From Sphingopyxis sp. PAMC25046 (GTDB taxonomy: Bacteria > Pseudomonadota > Alphaproteobacteria > Sphingomonadales > Sphingomonadaceae): a stretch of 64,000 nt of DNA. The stretch's first letter is position 1, and the number at the start of each line of letters is the position of its first letter. The notes under the pieces were generated by a model. The model was not told the origin of the DNA. It made no database searches and worked only from the letters and a program-made list of their open reading frames with translations. This document shows positions 61,327 through 64,000 of the stretch, one piece after another. A program made the position numbers and the translations under genes. Where the stretch lies: NCBI RefSeq assembly GCF_004795895.1, contig NZ_CP039250.1, positions 3,038,001 to 3,102,000 on the forward strand, in the 5' to 3' direction.

Positions 61327-62180
61327 TGGCCGAAGAGACCGACATCGAAATCCGCGAGGAGCTTGCCGCCGCCGACGCCGTGCGGCCCGAAAAGTTCGAG
61401 CGCGCCATCTGTATCCGCGGACTCAAGAACCAGTTCGGCGACGCGGTGATCCACGACGGGCTCGATCTCGACGTGCGCTCGGGCGAGATTCTCGGCGTCG
61501 TCGGCGGGTCGGGCACCGGCAAGTCCGTGCTGATGCGCTCGATCATCGGGCTGCAGACGCCGGCCGCGGGCGAAATCGAAGTCTATGGCAAGACGCTCGA
61601 TACGATCGCCGACGAAGAGGAATCGCGCGACCTGCGGCGGCGCTGGGGCGTGATGTTCCAGGGCGGCGCGCTCTTCTCGACGCTCAGCGTCGCCGAAAAT
61701 ATCCAGGTTCCATTGCGCGAATATTATCCCCGGCTCGACGCGAATCTGCTCGACGAGATCGCCGCTTACAAGGTCGAGATGGTCGGCTTGCCGCCCGATG
61801 CGGGCCCCAAATATCCGGCCGAGCTGTCGGGCGGGATGGTCAAGCGCGCAGGCCTCGCGCGCGCGCTCGCGCTCGATCCGGCGCTGCTCTTCCTTGACGA
61901 GCCGACCGCGGGTCTCGACCCGATCGGCGCCGCCAAGTTCGACGAGCTGATCCGCGAGCTGGCTGACACGATGGGCCTGACCGTCTTCCTCATCACGCAC
62001 GATCTCGACACGCTTTACGCCACCTGCGACCGCGTCGCGGTGCTCGCTGAAAAGAAGGTGATCGCGGTGGGCACCATTCCCGAACTGCTCGCCACCGAGC
62101 ATCCGTGGATACAGGATTATTTCAATGGGCCGCGCGGCCGTGCTGCGGCGGGCGGGAACCAAACCGCGCGCGCGCGATAG
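61326..62180 (+). CDS. MlaF-type ABC transporter ATPase
   Basis: A 284-residue ATP-binding subunit. Walker A is VVGGSGTGKSVLMRSI, signature LSGGMVKRAGLARALALDP, Walker B LLFLDEPTAGLDP and switch histidine LITHDLDTL, all intact. The N-terminal 30 residues are an acidic extension. The ATG at 61326 overlapping the permease stop is preferred to 61317. It energises the MlaE permease and precedes the MCE gene by nine bases. Confidence 0.93.
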   Translation: MAEETDIEIREELAAADAVRPEKFERAICIRGLKNQFGDAVIHDGLDLDVRSGEILGVVGGSGTGKSVLMRSIIGLQTPAAGEIEVYGKTLDTIADEEESRDLRRRWGVMFQGGALFSTLSVAENIQVPLREYYPRLDANLLDEIAAYKVEMVGLPPDAGPKYPAELSGGMVKRAGLARALALDPALLFLDEPTAGLDPIGAAKFDELIRELADTMGLTVFLITHDLDTLYATCDRVAVLAEKKVIAVGTIPELLATEHPWIQDYFNGPRGRAAAGGNQTARAR

Positions 62181-62189
62181 GAACAGCTG

Positions 62190-63131
62190 ATGGAAACACG
62201 CTCGAACAACGTCCTCGTCGGCGCCTTCGTCCTCCTTTTCACCGCGGCGCTCGCGGTGTTCGTCGTCTGGCTCGCCAACGACAGCGGCGGAACGAAGCGC
62301 GAGTATGACATATTTTTCAAACAGTCGGTGGACGGTCTTAACAAGGGTGCACAGGTGCAATTCTCCGGTGTTCCGTCGGGTCAGGTGCGCGAGATCGCCC
62401 TCTGGCCCGACGATCCGCAGTTCGTGCGCGTACGGATCGAGGTGAACGAAGGCGTCCCGGTGCTGCAGGGCACGACCGCCGCGCTTGAAGGAGTCGGTTT
62501 CACCGGCGTGTCGCAGATCTCGCTCGACGGTGCGGTCAAGGGCGCGCCGCCGATCACCGACAAGGGGCCGGCGGGCAAGCCGGTAATCCCGACGCGCGTA
62601 GGCGGGCTCGGTGAACTGCTCAACACTGCGCCGCAGTTGCTTCAACGTCTATCGACGCTGAGCGAACGCCTTGCCGAACTCGCCGACGACAAGAATCAGG
62701 AAAGCTTCGCCAATATCCTGAACAATGTCGAAGCAATGACCGCGACGCTCGCGCGCAATGGCCCGGCGCTCGAACGCGCGCTCGCCGACACCCGGATCGC
62801 GGTTCAGCAGGCCGGTCAGGCCGCCGAGCAGATCGGGAGCCTCGCCGCCGCGACGCAGGGGACGATCGACCGCAACGTCGACCCCGCGATGCGCAATCTG
62901 CGCGACACGCTCGCCTCCGCGAACGAATCGATGAAGACGCTGGAGGGCGCGATTGCCGATGCGCGGCCCGGCCTAAAGACCTTCAGCGAAACGACGATCC
63001 CCGAAGCCAACGCGCTGATTCGCGACCTGCGCCGTACTTCAACCTCGCTGTCGAGCCTGACCGACAAGCTCGACCAACAGGGTGCGGGCGCTGTAATCAG
63101 CGGCAGCAAGCTCCCCGATTACAAGGAATGA
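62190..63131 (+). CDS. MCE-domain (MlaD-type) protein
   Basis: A 313-residue protein anchored by helix 10-28 (LVGAFVLLFTAALAVFVVWL). The MCE domain spans about residues 38-118 (SVDGLNKGAQVQFSGVPSGQ, VRIEVNEGVPVLQGTTAALE, GFTGVSQISLDG). A long C-terminal helical region (150-300) is rich in Ala, Leu and Asn, like the needle-forming helices of larger MCE proteins, and E. coli MlaD is much shorter. AGGAACAG precedes the ATG. Its stop overlaps the lipoprotein gene. Confidence 0.92.
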   Translation: METRSNNVLVGAFVLLFTAALAVFVVWLANDSGGTKREYDIFFKQSVDGLNKGAQVQFSGVPSGQVREIALWPDDPQFVRVRIEVNEGVPVLQGTTAALEGVGFTGVSQISLDGAVKGAPPITDKGPAGKPVIPTRVGGLGELLNTAPQLLQRLSTLSERLAELADDKNQESFANILNNVEAMTATLARNGPALERALADTRIAVQQAGQAAEQIGSLAAATQGTIDRNVDPAMRNLRDTLASANESMKTLEGAIADARPGLKTFSETTIPEANALIRDLRRTSTSLSSLTDKLDQQGAGAVISGSKLPDYKE

Positions 63132-63739
63132 CGACCGCCATGATCCGCCGCCTACGCACCCCCCTGCTCGCCATGCTTGGCGCGGCAACGCTTTCGGCCT
63201 GCTTCAGTCTAGGCGGCAAGCCCCCTCCCTTCCTGCTGACGCTCGATCCCGATACGGCGCCCGCGGCGGGGGCGGCGCGCACAGCGGCCGAAGCATCGAC
63301 GCTGACGATATTGATTCCGACCGCGCCTCAGAAACTGCGCACCCAGCGCATTCCGGTTCAACAGGACGACGCAAGCATCGCCTATGTCAAGGACGCGCAA
63401 TGGGTGGAGGCGCCGCAGCGCCTGTTCCAGCGCCTGGTGTCCGAGACCGTCGCAGCGCGAACCTCGCGCGTCGTGCTCGACGAAGGGCAATATCTGACCG
63501 CGCCGGGCGAACAGCTTGCGGGCCAGCTCATGGAGTTCGGCGTCGATGCGCGCGCGAACGAGGCGGTCGTCGCCTATCAGGCGATGCTCGTCGCGGCGGG
63601 CGGCAAGACGGTCACCCAGCGCCGCTTCGAGGCGCGCGAGCCGATCGGCGGCAAGGTCGAGGCGAAGCCCGTCGGCGAGGCGCTGACCCGCGCCGCGAAC
63701 AAGGTCGCGGTCGACGTCGCGGGCTGGCTCGGCGGCTAG
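63128..63739 (+). CDS. ABC-type transport auxiliary lipoprotein (PqiC/MCE partner type)
   Basis: A 203-residue lipoprotein precursor with lipobox LSAC at about residue 25. The mature part begins FLLTLDPDTAPAAGA and has the family's strand pattern ILIPTAPQKLRTQRIPVQQD, YVKDAQWVEAPQRLFQRLVS and LAGQLMEFGVDARANEAVVA. This family accompanies MCE transporters that lack a periplasmic MlaC shuttle. Its ATG overlaps the MCE gene stop, so the four genes 60220-63739 form one unit. Confidence 0.88.
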   Translation: MTTAMIRRLRTPLLAMLGAATLSACFSLGGKPPPFLLTLDPDTAPAAGAARTAAEASTLTILIPTAPQKLRTQRIPVQQDDASIAYVKDAQWVEAPQRLFQRLVSETVAARTSRVVLDEGQYLTAPGEQLAGQLMEFGVDARANEAVVAYQAMLVAAGGKTVTQRRFEAREPIGGKVEAKPVGEALTRAANKVAVDVAGWLGG

Positions 63740-63768
63740 GAGTCTTTTCCGTCGCCCGTATCCATTTC

Positions 63769-63787
63769 GATTACCCCTAAGGTAATC
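63769..63787. promoter_or_regulatory. Perfect 7-5-7 inverted repeat upstream of the last gene
   Basis: GATTACC-cctaa-GGTAATC is a perfect inverted repeat 56 bases before the hydrolase start. The symmetric TACC/GGTA form is typical of a dimeric regulator site, for example of LuxR/NarL type. No regulator is in view. Confidence 0.5.
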
Positions 63788-63842
63788 GCTTAGCCTTCGC
63801 CTCTGCCCTATCGTCGCTCCATCAGATCGACAGGAGGGACGG

Positions 63843-64000
63843 ATGCACAGACGCGAAATCATGACATTGGCAGCCATCGCCACGGCGGGCGCCTTTTTCG
63901 CGCCGGCGCGCGCGTTTGCCGAAATCCCGGACGCCAAACGGCCCGCCGAGAGCTTCGTCGCCGCAAAAGACGGGACCTCGCTGTTCGTCTGCGACTGGGG
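63843..64000 (+). CDS. Alpha/beta hydrolase, 5' end only
   Basis: Only the first 52 codons are in the window. Residues 1-29 are a signal peptide (MHRREIMTLAAIATAGAFFA, cut after ARAFA). The mature start, ESFVAAKDGTSLFVCDWG, matches the N-terminal strand of exported alpha/beta hydrolases of the haloperoxidase or proline-iminopeptidase type. AGGAGG six bases before the ATG sets the start. The nucleophile and rest of the protein are beyond the right edge. Confidence 0.7.
   Translation, partial: MHRREIMTLAAIATAGAFFAPARAFAEIPDAKRPAESFVAAKDGTSLFVCDW

Overview
The window is ordinary, gene-dense, GC-rich chromosome from an alphaproteobacterium, most likely a member of the Sphingomonadaceae (Sphingopyxis/Sphingomonas-like). 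The assignment rests on TonB receptor and spinster-type MFS genes, a MlaEFD-type lipid transporter finished by a lipoprotein, the serC-serA-hisZ-purA neighbourhood, polyhydroxyalkanoate genes, and intergenic inverted repeats of the CTTCGACAAGCTCAGG type that I associate with sphingomonads. No rRNA, tRNA, CRISPR array, prophage, transposase or plasmid function was recognised. No stretch longer than about 220 bases lacks a gene.

Layout. 1-2004: 5' end of a kdp potassium-ATPase operon read leftwards (a small unnamed membrane peptide, kdpF, kdpA, start of kdpB). 2163-6808: an MFS transporter divergent from a TonB receptor across a perfect palindrome, then DUF3237 and NTF2-like proteins; this looks like an uptake module for a small hydrophobic or aromatic compound. 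6836-10368: tandem-repeat periplasmic protein, purT, NTF2-like protein, AraC regulator, small orphan. 10514-12755: ahpC-ahpF peroxide defence. 12771-14953: GFA protein, glutathione transferase divergent from an HxlR regulator, and an AAC(3)-I-like acetyltransferase. 15015-21319: polA, a CDP-alcohol phosphatidyltransferase, pheA, two tandem cytochromes c. 21418-30103: LOG protein, extensin-like lipoprotein, serC, serA, hisZ, a DOPA-dioxygenase-like protein, an esterase and purA, with inverted-repeat elements in several gaps. 30221-34931: haloalkane dehalogenase-like enzyme, FMN reductase, second spinster-type MFS, DUF2721 protein, alaC-type aminotransferase.

35048-37790: PHA synthase and a phasin with a histone-H1-like N-terminal half, with two palindromic sites of PhaR type and a strong terminator. 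37873-41081: clpS, a zinc-ribbon HxlR regulator divergent from an atypical SDR plus a DsbA-like isomerase, and an EamA transporter. 41141-49921: DUF3011 protein, murA, an alpha/beta hydrolase, the leftward run argG-ltaE-eamA, DUF1801 and cfa. 49961-53322: molybdopterin oxidoreductase, its likely cytochrome b, and an acyl-CoA ligase-like enzyme. 53400-58032: the tightly overlapped run lgt, midA-like, GNAT, pgeF, SLC13-type transporter. 58103-64000: a gamma-synthase-family PLP enzyme, a HAD phosphatase, the four-gene Mla-type transporter, and the start of an alpha/beta hydrolase.

I found no convincing new multi-gene system. The points most worth a second look are the unannotated Kdp leader peptide, the H1-like phasin with its paired operators, the duplicated clpS start region, the HxlR-controlled SDR with Phe in place of the catalytic Tyr, the haloalkane dehalogenase, the chromosomal AAC(3)-I homologue and the inverted-repeat elements.
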